From Spirochaetae bacterium HGW-Spirochaetae-7 (GTDB lineage: Bacteria; Spirochaetota; Spirochaetia; Treponematales; UBA12059): a stretch of DNA of 8,283 nucleotides. This document shows positions 1-6,736 of the stretch, piece by piece. The stretch is from positions 1 through 8,283 of the forward strand of contig PGXR01000139.1 in the NCBI GenBank assembly GCA_002839245.1, in the 5' to 3' direction. Position 1 is the stretch's first letter. Every line of letters starts with the position of its first letter. The notes beneath the pieces were generated by a model. That model did not search any database and was not told where the DNA came from. It saw nothing but the letters and a program-made list of their open reading frames with translations. The position numbers were made by a program, and so were the translations under genes.

Positions 1-739
1 AGAAGCGCGGCTTGTCGGCCAGGGTAATGACGACGTCGAAAACATCCCGCCAACCCTTGTGGTTCTTCCAGAACGGGTCGAGCGCGTACTCCAGCAAGGC
101 CCTCGTATACTCGTAGTCCGAGTTGGTGATGATCATCAGTTTCTTGCCGTAATCCTTGTAGCGCTCGAGGAGGCTGGGCACCAGGGGATCCTGGATGACG
201 AAGCGCTGCAGGTCGCCCCGGACCACATTCTTCAGGGATCCGTTGCGGTGGACGGCGTCGACGGCCCGGGAGACGTCGCCGGCTATCGTCGCGTAGTCTG
301 CCAGGTCGGCTCCGCCGCTCTTCATGTCAATCAGCTGCGAGAACAATACCCCGGTCGAGATGGCGAACAGGGTATCAAGCGGCTGGAAGGCCGGATCCGA
401 CAGTTCGACGGCGACGTTCTGGTATACGCTCTGCATCACCCTGAAATCGAGGGGCCGGGTGCCGTGGCTCGCCATCTTGACCTTGCCGTAGCGGCTCAGC
501 TTCAGCAGGTTGCCGTTGCGCTTGTCGATGACAAGCCCGACGAGGGCGCGCTCGGAGTCGAAGGCCAGCCCGCCGACGGCTTCCGGGTAGCCGCGTTCCT
601 CCACCAGCAGCCTGGCGGCATATCGGTGAGTCAGCGACTCGAAGGCTTCGGTATCGTAGCGGACCAGGGTATGGTCCATGTCGAAGCCGACCAGGGCTAT
701 ATGCTTGAGGTTGAGCGAACGGTTGATGAATACGCTCAT
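1..739 (-). CDS. HAD-family 5'-nucleotidase (HAD-IG / cytosolic purine 5'-nucleotidase-like), 3' end outside window
   Basis: Open from an ATG at 739-737 to the left edge (246 codons, no stop), so the C-terminal part is missing. Residues 17-25 contain a HAD motif I, GFDMDHTLV: Asp20 would be the nucleophile and Asp22 the acid/base. Residues 202-208 (MIITNSD) match motif II, with Thr205/Asn206 before a Tyr-rich stretch (YEYTRALLEY), as is usual in the HAD-IG 5'-nucleotidase family (Pfam 5_nucleotid type). The long insert between motifs I and II (about 180 residues) also fits that family rather than small HAD phosphatases. Known members dephosphorylate nucleoside monophosphates in the cytoplasm; no signal peptide or membrane segment is visible here. 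The start lies 10 bases after the dctM stop on the same strand, so it is probably the last or a late gene of the TRAP operon. Upstream Shine-Dalgarno pairing is weak. The family call is firm; the substrate is unknown, and motifs III/IV cannot be checked. Confidence 0.87.
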   Translation of the reverse strand, partial: MSVFINRSLNLKHIALVGFDMDHTLVRYDTEAFESLTHRYAARLLVEERGYPEAVGGLAFDSERALVGLVIDKRNGNLLKLSRYGKVKMASHGTRPLDFRVMQSVYQNVAVELSDPAFQPLDTLFAISTGVLFSQLIDMKSGGADLADYATIAGDVSRAVDAVHRNGSLKNVVRGDLQRFVIQDPLVPSLLERYKDYGKKLMIITNSDYEYTRALLEYALDPFWKNHKGWRDVFDVVITLADKPRF

Positions 740-749
740 GACGCGCGGC

Positions 750-2054
750 TCACAGCTGGGGCATCACTAGATCCGGGACGAACATCGTAATCTCGGGCAC
801 GAAGGTTATGAGCATCAGCACCGTTACCATGACCAGCCACATCGGGAGCATGGTCTTGATCACCTTCTCTATCCTGATCTTCCCTATCGCACAACCCACG
901 AAGAGGGCCGATCCCACCGGGGGGGTAGTCAACCCGATGGCCAGGTTCAGGATGAGCATGATGCCGAAATGGACGGGTGAAAGGCCGAGCGCTCCTACCA
1001 CTACGGGGTAGAGTATCGGCGTGGTGATGAGTATCAGCGGCGCCATGTCCATTATCATGCCGAGCAGCAGCAGCAACAGGTTGATCAGCAGGAGCAGCGC
1101 TATCTTGTTGTGCGTTATTGACAGCAGGGCTTGCGTCGCCAGGGCCGGTATGCGCAGGTAAGCCATGAGCCAGCCGAAGGCGCTCGCGGCCGCGATCAAG
1201 GCCATCACCATCGCCAGCGTCTTGAGTGCGCTGTACAGGATCCCCTTCAGGGCCTTGAGCGGGATTTCCCTGTAGACGAAGAACGTGATGAGGAATGCGT
1301 AGACAACGGCGACCGCCGCGGACTCGGTGGCGGTGAAGATGCCCGATATGACTCCGCCCATGATGATGACTGCGGTCATGAGGCCGAGGATCGCATCCTT
1401 TGAAATGACGAGCGCTTCCTTCCAGGAATATTTCCGTTCCTTGGGATAGCCCCGCTTTATGGCGAAGACGTAGCTGACGATCATCAGGCCGACGCCCAGC
1501 ATGATGCCCGGGATGAAGCCGCCCAGGAACATCCTCCCCACCGAAACGCCGCCGGCGGCCAGCGAATAGATGATCATGTTGTGGCTCGGCGGGATGATCA
1601 CGCCCTGGCAGGCGCTGGTTACGGTAATGCCCACGGAGAAGTCGTCGTCGTAGCCCTTCTCCTTCATCATCGGAATGAGGATGGTGCCGATCGACGAGAC
1701 GTCCGCCACGGCGGAACCGGAAATGCCGCCGAAGAACATGCTGGCGAGGCAGTTGACCTGCGCCAGGCCTCCGCGCACCCGTCCGACGAGCAGGTTGGAA
1801 AACAGGATGAGCCGGCGGGAAATGCCGCCTTGCCCCATCATCTCGCCCGCTATTATGAAAAAGGGAATTGCCAGAAGGCTGAAGGACCGCACTCCCTGGA
1901 CCATGTTCTGGACTATCGCCATCAGCGGTATGTCGAGGTATATGGCGGTGATAACGGAGGCTATCGCCAGCGTGAAGGTAATGGGAACCTGCAGCAGCAG
2001 CATGCCGATGAAGGAACCCAGCAGCAGCGCGATCGCGATCGTTTGATCATGCAT
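750..2054 (-). CDS. dctM: TRAP transporter large membrane subunit, DctM family
   Basis: This 434-residue protein, the usual DctM length, is hydrophobic throughout with about a dozen membrane helices. It is the ion-coupled translocation subunit of a tripartite ATP-independent periplasmic (TRAP) transporter in the inner membrane. Family signatures are clear: IPFFIIAGEMM (63-73), the glycine/serine loop SGSAVADVSSIG (112-123), QGVIIPPS (150-157), GIFTATESAA (238-247), and in the second half GLTTPPVG (374-381), reflecting the internal repeat of this fold. I chose the ATG at 2054-2052, preceded by TGGGGGAT as a plausible ribosome site. An in-frame ATG at 2129 would add 25 polar residues with no family match and overlap dctQ by 83 bases. 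With the chosen start the overlap with dctQ is 8 bases, typical of translational coupling. Confident of the family; by itself the sequence does not give the substrate. Confidence 0.96.
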   Translation of the reverse strand: MHDQTIAIALLLGSFIGMLLLQVPITFTLAIASVITAIYLDIPLMAIVQNMVQGVRSFSLLAIPFFIIAGEMMGQGGISRRLILFSNLLVGRVRGGLAQVNCLASMFFGGISGSAVADVSSIGTILIPMMKEKGYDDDFSVGITVTSACQGVIIPPSHNMIIYSLAAGGVSVGRMFLGGFIPGIMLGVGLMIVSYVFAIKRGYPKERKYSWKEALVISKDAILGLMTAVIIMGGVISGIFTATESAAVAVVYAFLITFFVYREIPLKALKGILYSALKTLAMVMALIAAASAFGWLMAYLRIPALATQALLSITHNKIALLLLINLLLLLLGMIMDMAPLILITTPILYPVVVGALGLSPVHFGIMLILNLAIGLTTPPVGSALFVGCAIGKIRIEKVIKTMLPMWLVMVTVLMLITFVPEITMFVPDLVMPQL

Positions 2055-2592
2055 GGAAATCCCCCAGAACGTCGCGGATGGAACCTGTGCCGGCCAGGAA
2101 ATCGTCCACGGTCTTGTCCTTGGTGTCAAGGCCGAAGATGTCGGCCAGCGACTCGTAAATCATGATGACGGCGCTGACCGGGAGGGCCGCGTACAGAAGG
2201 CCGGCGGGCCACTGTGTGGCGGGCATGATCGACTTCATCGTTATGGCGACCAGCTTCCATCCGTCCAGCAGCATGACCACGGCTACACCCAGTATCACGA
2301 TGCTCTTGAGGACATCAAGCGCCCTCGCGACAACCCGGGGCAACTTGGCGACAGGAATCAGCGTGATGTTGATGTGCAGACCCTGTTTCACACCCAGGCT
2401 CATGGCAATGAAGATGAACCAGACCGACAATAGCAGGGCCACTTCCTCCGACCACATCAGGCCGCTGTTGAAGCCGTAGCGCAGTACCACGTTCGTGAAG
2501 GTGATCAGCACCATCGCCACCATCATGAGCTTGGCGAGATAGACCAGGCAGATGTGGACCAAGTTGAAGAACCCGACAATTTTCTGCTGCAT
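2047..2592 (-). CDS. dctQ: TRAP transporter small membrane subunit, DctQ family
   Basis: This 181-residue membrane protein has about four hydrophobic segments (roughly 10-36, 50-67, 96-115 and 129-153). The DctQ signature is plain: a first helix ending TNVVLRYGFNSGLMWSEE (33-50), followed by SVWFIFIAMSLGVKQGLHI (56-74). DctQ pairs with DctM in the inner membrane and is needed to dock the DctP binding protein. The start chosen is the ATG at 2592-2590, because AGAGG lies 7 bases upstream and the protein then begins MQQKIVGFF, just before the first helix. An in-frame ATG at 2646 would add 18 basic residues encoded by the hairpin between dctP and dctQ, so it is rejected. The 3' end overlaps dctM by 8 bases. 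It follows dctP after an 81-base gap that contains a terminator-like hairpin. Confidence 0.94.
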   Translation of the reverse strand: MQQKIVGFFNLVHICLVYLAKLMMVAMVLITFTNVVLRYGFNSGLMWSEEVALLLSVWFIFIAMSLGVKQGLHINITLIPVAKLPRVVARALDVLKSIVILGVAVVMLLDGWKLVAITMKSIMPATQWPAGLLYAALPVSAVIMIYESLADIFGLDTKDKTVDDFLAGTGSIRDVLGDFHA

Positions 2593-2608
2593 CGGTGTAC
2601 CTCTGTAC

Positions 2609-2654
2609 AAAAATCGGGCCCGGGATGGCGCTAGCAGGCGCCGCACCCGAGCCC
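2609..2654 (-). terminator. Intrinsic-terminator-like hairpin between dctP and dctQ
   Basis: Reading the minus strand, GGGCTCGGG (2654-2646) pairs over nine positions (one T-G wobble) with CCCGGGCCC (2624-2616). Inside it a second perfect 5-bp stem, GGCGC (2642-2638) with GCGCC (2631-2627), closes a 6-base loop. The hairpin is followed after two bases by TTTTT (2613-2609). It starts 19 bases after the dctP stop and ends 16 bases before the dctQ ATG. The structure is read directly from sequence. That it ends part of the transcripts, raising dctP over dctQM, is inferred from the position and from how binding-protein transport operons commonly work. The short T-run suggests partial rather than complete termination. 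It could also protect the dctP mRNA 3' end from exonucleases. Confidence 0.72.
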
Positions 2655-2673
2655 TGGTGGAAATTTCGTTCGA

Positions 2674-3681
2674 CTACTTTACTTCGCCAATCCGCTTGAT
2701 CAGGTACTGGATCGAGGTGGGCTGCTTGTCGTACAGGCCCTTCATCGCTGCCTGCCAGGGAGCCTTGTCCGTGATGACGGTGATCGTGTTGCCAGCCGCC
2801 CTCACCTTGGCCTCGGAAGCCTTCTCGCGTTCAGCCCAGAGCTGGCGCTGGTAGGGAATCGCGTCGAGAGCCGCCTGCTTGATCAGGGCCTGATCTGCCT
2901 CGGAGAGCCTGCTCATGGAAATCTTGGAGGCGATGATGATTTCCGGTACGCGGGTATGCCCGTCAAGGGTAAAGAACTTGGCGACTTCGTAGTGGCTGGT
3001 GGATTCGTAGCTGGGCCAGTTGTTCTCGGCGCCGTCGATGACGCCGGTCTGCAGGCCGGAATATACCTCGCCATAGGCCATCGGGGTGGCGACAGCGCCC
3101 AGACCCTGGACCATGCCGACCATCAGTTCGCTTTCCTGGACGCGGATCTTGAGTCCGGCCAGGTCGGAGGGCTTGGAAACTACGCGCTTGGAGTTGTAGA
3201 AATTCCTGGCGCCGGGCTCGAACCAGCCTATGCCCACGAAACCGGAGGGTTCCAGCGAGGCGAACAGTTCCTTGCCGATCGGCCCGAGAAGGACGTTCCA
3301 CATGTGCTCTTCCGAACGATAGAGGTAGGGAAGCTGCAGGGCGTTGAACACCGGCACGAAGGCTGCCAGCGGTGAAACGCTCACGCGGGTGAAATCGATG
3401 GCGCCGAACTGCACCTGCTCGATGACGGCCTTCTCTTGGCCGAGCTGCGAGGCGGGATACACTTCGATGGTGATGCGCCCTTTGGTGCGCTCCTTGACCA
3501 GGTCGGCGAACCTGATGTCTCCGAGGGTGGTCGGATAATCGGCGGGGTGGGTTTCCGCGAGGCGCAGTACGACCGGCTTGGCATCGGCGGCAGGAGCCGC
3601 TTCCTTCTGGCCGTTGGCATAAGCCATCGATGCTGCCGCGAGCAGCACCATGATTGCGATAACTACTTTACGTGCTTTCAT
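2674..3681 (-). CDS. dctP: TRAP transporter periplasmic solute-binding protein, DctP family
   Basis: This 335-residue secreted protein captures the substrate in the periplasm and hands it to DctQM. The N-terminus is a Sec signal peptide: basic MKARK, a hydrophobic core, then probable cleavage after AYA (20-22), leaving NGQKEA. There is no lipobox cysteine. The family match is strong: RLAETHPADYPTTLGDIRFADLV (40-62), the SQLGQEK segment (78-84), GLKIRVQES (176-184) with Arg180 at the position of the conserved carboxylate-binding arginine, and GVIDGAENNWPSYEST (213-228) followed by HYEVAKFF (230-237) and H242. This last block resembles TRAP binding proteins for sugar acids such as uronates and aldonates. 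The ATG at 3681-3679 is preceded by AGGAGG at a 5-base gap, the best ribosome site on the minus strand here, consistent with high expression. It lies 150 bases after the response-regulator gene. TRAP class is near certain; the sugar-acid substrate is a guess from motifs. Confidence 0.96.
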   Translation of the reverse strand: MKARKVVIAIMVLLAAASMAYANGQKEAAPAADAKPVVLRLAETHPADYPTTLGDIRFADLVKERTKGRITIEVYPASQLGQEKAVIEQVQFGAIDFTRVSVSPLAAFVPVFNALQLPYLYRSEEHMWNVLLGPIGKELFASLEPSGFVGIGWFEPGARNFYNSKRVVSKPSDLAGLKIRVQESELMVGMVQGLGAVATPMAYGEVYSGLQTGVIDGAENNWPSYESTSHYEVAKFFTLDGHTRVPEIIIASKISMSRLSEADQALIKQAALDAIPYQRQLWAEREKASEAKVRAAGNTITVITDKAPWQAAMKGLYDKQPTSIQYLIKRIGEVK

Positions 3682-3730
3682 CTCTTCCTCCTGGAAAGGT
3701 GTGGGTTTTTCTGGACTCTTGCAGGATAAT

Positions 3731-3747
3731 GCGCTTCCCCGAAGCGC
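3731..3747 (-). repeat. Perfect 7-bp hairpin in the leader region of dctP
   Basis: GCGCTTC (3731-3737) and GAAGCGC (3741-3747) form a perfect inverted repeat around a 3-base loop, within the 150-base gap between the response-regulator stop (3832) and the dctP ATG (3681). It is not followed by a T-run on the minus strand (ATTATCC comes next), so it is not a standard intrinsic terminator. It may be an mRNA-stabilising or processing stem if dctP is read through from the regulator gene, or a protein-binding palindrome if dctP has its own promoter. I could not find a convincing -35/-10 pair in this gap. The repeat is directly visible; its role is unknown. Confidence 0.5.
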
Positions 3748-3831
3748 GGTTGGTGAAATACTTGCGTACTGTTGGATTTTCTTGCTCGGCAGGATGCGGG
3801 GTCGCGAGGATCTTCCACCGGCCGCACCGGA

Positions 3832-5109
3832 TCAGTCGTCACCCGTGCGGAAATCCACGGGGCTCAGGCCCTCGTACTTGCGGAATACCCGGGAAAAGTA
3901 CGCCTGGTCGTTGAATCCGACCATGGCGCAGACTTCCTTAACCCGGTATTGGCCGGTACGCAGGAGGCTTTTCGCCGCGGCTATCCTGAGACGACACAGC
4001 ACGTGCACGAAGGTATCGCTGCCGTAGCGGCCGAAAAGCCTGCTCAGGTGCGACGGAGCGCTGCCCACGGCCTGCGCGACGTCCGCAAGCGAAAGGTTTT
4101 CGGCGAGATGCGCGTGCATATAGGCCAGGGCGCGCTCCACGGTGGCGCTTCCGCGCCTGTCGATGCCGGCCACTCCATCGTCGCTGCCCGTCCGGCCGGC
4201 GGCGAGGAGTACCACCGGCCTGTCCGGCCTGGCGAGCGCCAGGGCGTCGCGGGCCGTCAGGAACAGAGTATCGCCTTCGGCGCCCCGGGATGGGCATGCG
4301 CCAACGAGGACGGCGAGTCCCATGACCGAAAGCGCGTCCGAGGTCAGCCGGTCGAGTACCAGCTTGAGAGCGGCCATCGCATCGGCAACCTCGAGCTGGC
4401 TCGGAATGGCGGCGATGCAGCGCAGTTCATCGTCTCGCGACTCGGAAAGCACATGCCACCCGGCCGTGACCAGGAAGCGCTCGCAGAAATCGGCGAACCT
4501 TCGTACCTGGGTTTGACTTGCGGCTGCCGCGGGCCTGGCCGCTGGCGTCAGCCGCATGACCAGGGCGAGCAGGGAGCAGTCCTCCATCCCTTTCAGCCTG
4601 AAGAAGGACGCCAACCGGCGTCCATCCATTTCGTCCCTGCGCAGGTCGGAGCGGAGCTCTTCTTCCAGCAACGCCAAAGCGCCTGCGTCCTCGGGAGCAA
4701 CGTTCCCAGGCCGCGCCCCCGCCTTCCCGCCATTCTCCATCCTGTTCATGAGGCGCACCGCCGTGCCCCGCACGTCTTCGGCGGACGCGGGCTTGACCAG
4801 GTACTCGTCGACCCCGAGGCGTATCGCCTCGCGCGCGTAGTCGAAATGGTCGAAGGCGGTAACGAAGACTATGCGTATCCCGGGCGTGAGCGCCTTCAGT
4901 TCGTGCGCAGCCTGGAGCCCGTCCATGCCCGGCATGCGGATGTCGAGGAAAGCGATGTCGACCGGTACGAGCCTGGCGTGCTCGACGGCCTGCCTGCCGT
5001 TCGTAGCCTCGAGGACCTCGACATCGTGGCCTTCGATGGCGGAAAGTATGCTCGCCAGGGCCCGTCGTTCAAGCTGCTCGTCATCGGCGACGAGTATCCG
5101 GAACCTCAT
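3832..5109 (-). CDS. YesN-type response regulator (REC + AraC-family DNA-binding domain)
   Basis: The protein is 425 residues. Residues 1-122 are a receiver domain with the acidic pair Asp9/Asp10, the phosphoacceptor Asp56 in FLDIRMPGMDG, Thr84 in VFVTAF and Lys106 in YLVKPAS, all the residues a working receiver needs. A middle region (about 140-320) is variable and unassigned, as is common in this family. Residues 323-425 are an AraC-type double helix-turn-helix: LSLADVAQAVGSAPSHLSRLF (339-359), then VKEVCAMVGFNDQAYFSRVFRKYEGLSPVDF (390-420), the latter matching the family signature closely. The ATG at 5109 overlaps the kinase stop as ATGA, with GGAAG 7 bases upstream. It is probably phosphorylated by the adjacent kinase and acts as a transcription activator; the TRAP genes just downstream are the natural target. 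Function is sure at domain level; target and signal are inferred from position. Confidence 0.95.
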   Translation of the reverse strand: MRFRILVADDEQLERRALASILSAIEGHDVEVLEATNGRQAVEHARLVPVDIAFLDIRMPGMDGLQAAHELKALTPGIRIVFVTAFDHFDYAREAIRLGVDEYLVKPASAEDVRGTAVRLMNRMENGGKAGARPGNVAPEDAGALALLEEELRSDLRRDEMDGRRLASFFRLKGMEDCSLLALVMRLTPAARPAAAASQTQVRRFADFCERFLVTAGWHVLSESRDDELRCIAAIPSQLEVADAMAALKLVLDRLTSDALSVMGLAVLVGACPSRGAEGDTLFLTARDALALARPDRPVVLLAAGRTGSDDGVAGIDRRGSATVERALAYMHAHLAENLSLADVAQAVGSAPSHLSRLFGRYGSDTFVHVLCRLRIAAAKSLLRTGQYRVKEVCAMVGFNDQAYFSRVFRKYEGLSPVDFRTGDD

Positions 5110-6584
5110 GCCGGCGCTTCCGGAGCGGGCTCGACGGGGAGCGAAATGTGTACCTGGGTACCTTCACCGGGTTCGCTCCGTATGGACAGGTGCGAGGCCT
5201 CGCCGTAGCGAAGCTCCAGCCGCCTGCGGACGTTGTCGATGCCGATGCCTTCGACCGCGGGTACGGATCCGGTCTTCATGCGGCCTTTCGCCGGGATGTT
5301 CATTCCCACGCCGGTATCCCGGATGTTCAGCGAAAGCCTGCCGCTCTTCTTCCGTACTTCCACGGTCACGGTGCCGCCGTCCTCGCGGGGCTCGATTCCG
5401 TGTCTCACCGCGTTTTCCACGAAGGGCTGGATGGTGAATCGCGGTATCAGGGCGGTCATGGCCGACGGTTGTGCCTCGATATTCCAACGGAGCCTGTCGC
5501 CGAACCGTAGCCCCTGGAAGGCGAGGTACTCCTCCACGATCTCCAGTTCTGCCTTGACCGGGACCATCGACTCCGGTGCGCCTAGCGCGTAGCGGAACAG
5601 ACGCCCCAGGGCCAGGGACAGCCTTTCGGTTTCGCTGGCCCCCTCGAACAGCGCGGTCCTGGCTATGGTATTCAGCGCGTTGAACAGGAAATGCGGCTGG
5701 ATCTGGTCCTGGAGGCTGATGAACTGCGCCTCGCGCAGGGACCTCTCCTTGCCCATCAGCTCCCGTTCCTCTTCGCGCAGGCGGCGCTCCAGCTCGGCCT
5801 TTCCCTTGAGGTCGGTCAGCATCGAGGCAATGCTCTTGCTCATCGTATTGAAGGACCGTGCCAGCACCTCGACTTCGTCGCCCGTCGGTGCATGGACTTC
5901 CGGGACGTCGAGCTCGCCGGCGGCTATGCGCTCCGAGGCCTTGGCGAGCCTGCGGATAGGGTCGGCTACCGAAGACGAGAAAGCTGCGGCGCCCATGCCG
6001 AAGAGGGCCACGAAAAGCACCAGCCCGCCGACGGTGAAGCGCCTGATCCGCTGGATGTGCAGCAACAGCGCCTGGTACCTGTCCTCGCCGTAATTCATCG
6101 CTTCAGACAGTAGCGTGGAAAGGTATCCGTCGACATAGACCGATATCCTTCCAGCCAAGGCCATGTACTGGTACCAGTCCCTGTCGCCGGAAAGCCGCCT
6201 GTCGATGGCGGAGTCCAGCCGCTCGAAGTACGCGTTGAGTCCCCGGCGGGTTGCCTGCAGCGAGAAGAAGGCGTTGAGCGATTCGGCTTCCGTCATCTCG
6301 ATCCCGCTGACGAGGAAGAGGAAGTCGTGCCGTTCCTGCTCCGTCGAGACGGTTTCTGTATGCGATGTCTCCCGCAGGAATCGTTCCACCCGCGAGTAGT
6401 GCGCGGAAAGCTCTATCCTGAGCCGGTGGATGCCGTGATACCGGGAGAGGCGACCCTCGAACTCCCTGATGGCTCCATAGGATGCCACCTGGATAGTGAG
6501 GTCAAGCAGCACGACTGCGAGGATGGCCACGCTGTAGAACAGGAGTAGCTTGCTGCGGATGCTGTTGCGGATTCTCGTGCCCAT
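5106..6584 (-). CDS. YesM-type sensor histidine kinase (HAMP, His_kinase, HATPase_c)
   Basis: With the ATG at 6584-6582 the protein is 492 residues. It has a basic N-tail, membrane helix 1 at about 13-37, an extracytoplasmic helical sensor region of about 145 residues with no recognised domain, membrane helix 2 at about 183-205, a HAMP linker at about 206-258 and a coiled coil to about 285. The phosphotransfer motif follows, QIQPHFLFNALNTI (294-307, phosphoacceptor His298), typical of the LytS/YesM class. The ATPase domain shows an N box (FVENAVRHGI, Asn391), a G1 box DTGVGM (423-428) and GIGIDNVRRRL (446-456). The stop overlaps the regulator start by four bases. An in-frame ATG at 6686 would add 34 residues and put the start inside the AT-rich promoter region, so I prefer 6584, although it lacks a good Shine-Dalgarno. 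The ligand is unknown; an organic or sugar acid, or the loaded DctP, is a reasonable guess from the neighbours. Confidence 0.93.
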   Translation of the reverse strand: MGTRIRNSIRSKLLLFYSVAILAVVLLDLTIQVASYGAIREFEGRLSRYHGIHRLRIELSAHYSRVERFLRETSHTETVSTEQERHDFLFLVSGIEMTEAESLNAFFSLQATRRGLNAYFERLDSAIDRRLSGDRDWYQYMALAGRISVYVDGYLSTLLSEAMNYGEDRYQALLLHIQRIRRFTVGGLVLFVALFGMGAAAFSSSVADPIRRLAKASERIAAGELDVPEVHAPTGDEVEVLARSFNTMSKSIASMLTDLKGKAELERRLREEERELMGKERSLREAQFISLQDQIQPHFLFNALNTIARTALFEGASETERLSLALGRLFRYALGAPESMVPVKAELEIVEEYLAFQGLRFGDRLRWNIEAQPSAMTALIPRFTIQPFVENAVRHGIEPREDGGTVTVEVRKKSGRLSLNIRDTGVGMNIPAKGRMKTGSVPAVEGIGIDNVRRRLELRYGEASHLSIRSEPGEGTQVHISLPVEPAPEAPA

Positions 6585-6675
6585 GTGCGTCGGAGGATCA
6601 TACCCGATGCCGAAAGCCTGGAACAAGCCTTGTTTGCCGGCGGCGCCACCTGGCCGAGGAAGACAGGGCACTCGC

Positions 6676-6702
6676 TTGACAGACATCGCCTATAAGTATA
6701 CG
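6676..6702 (+). promoter_or_regulatory. Candidate sigma-70 promoter for the tetR-efflux group
   Basis: A perfect -35 hexamer, TTGACA, lies at 6676-6681. The best -10 candidate is TATACG (6697-6702) at a short 15-base spacing; TACGTT (6699-6704) gives 17 bases but matches less well. The -10 region lies inside the first GTATA-CGT-TATAC palindrome, where a bound repressor would block polymerase. Transcription would begin about 25-30 bases before the tetR ATG. The -35 is clear; the -10 assignment is uncertain. Confidence 0.5.
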
Positions 6703-6731
6703 TTATACACGAAATGAGTATACTTTGTATA
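6694..6731. promoter_or_regulatory. Nested GTATAC palindromes, candidate TetR operator
   Basis: Two perfect 8-base arms, AAGTATAC (6694-6701) and GTATACTT (6718-6725), face each other across 16 bases. Within and beside them are two smaller palindromes with 3-base centres: GTATA-CGT-TATAC (6696-6708) and TATAC-TTT-GTATA (6719-6731). The block is strongly AT-rich compared with the surrounding GC-rich genes and lies 5 bases before tetR. TetR repressors usually bind such palindromes next to their own gene, so autoregulation is the likely role. That it is the operator, and which palindrome is bound, is inference. Confidence 0.58.
6702..6731 (-). promoter_or_regulatory. Possible promoter for the kinase-regulator-TRAP group
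   Basis: On the minus strand TATACA (6731-6726, four matches to the -35 consensus) is followed after 18 bases by TATAAC (6707-6702, five matches to the -10 consensus). Transcription would start near 6695, about 110 bases before the preferred kinase ATG. The elements overlap the same palindromes that serve the opposite direction. Because the region is made of TATA-like repeats, chance matches are likely and other -10 candidates exist (TATACT at 6700-6695 and 6722-6717). Confidence 0.3.
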
Positions 6732-6736
6732 AATCA

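Noticed and set aside
59..790. 243-codon plus-strand reading frame at the left edge
   Set aside because: It is antisense to the 5'-nucleotidase, which has clear HAD motifs; the plus-strand product resembles nothing I know.
2055..2129. Longer dctM start at 2129
   Set aside because: The extra 25 residues are polar, do not match the family and overlap dctQ deeply; the ATG at 2054 has a better ribosome site and the usual DctM N-terminus.
2593..2646. Longer dctQ start at 2646
   Set aside because: It would translate through the hairpin between dctP and dctQ and add a basic tail; AGAGG before the ATG at 2592 is a much better signal.
3731..3747. Reading the hairpin before dctP as an intrinsic terminator
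   Set aside because: No T-run follows the stem on the minus strand, so only an inverted repeat of unknown role is annotated.
3772..5208. 478-codon plus-strand reading frame opposite the response regulator
   Set aside because: It lies antisense to a gene with complete REC and AraC motifs. Its translation has no recognisable domain and is rich in Arg, Gly, His and Pro, as expected from a GC-rich complementary frame.
6585..6686. Longer histidine kinase start at 6686
   Set aside because: The added 34 residues (Pro/Gly-rich, no match) would start at the edge of the promoter/operator block. The protein from 6584 begins with the typical short basic tail before the first membrane helix. This choice is moderately uncertain because neither start has a good ribosome site.
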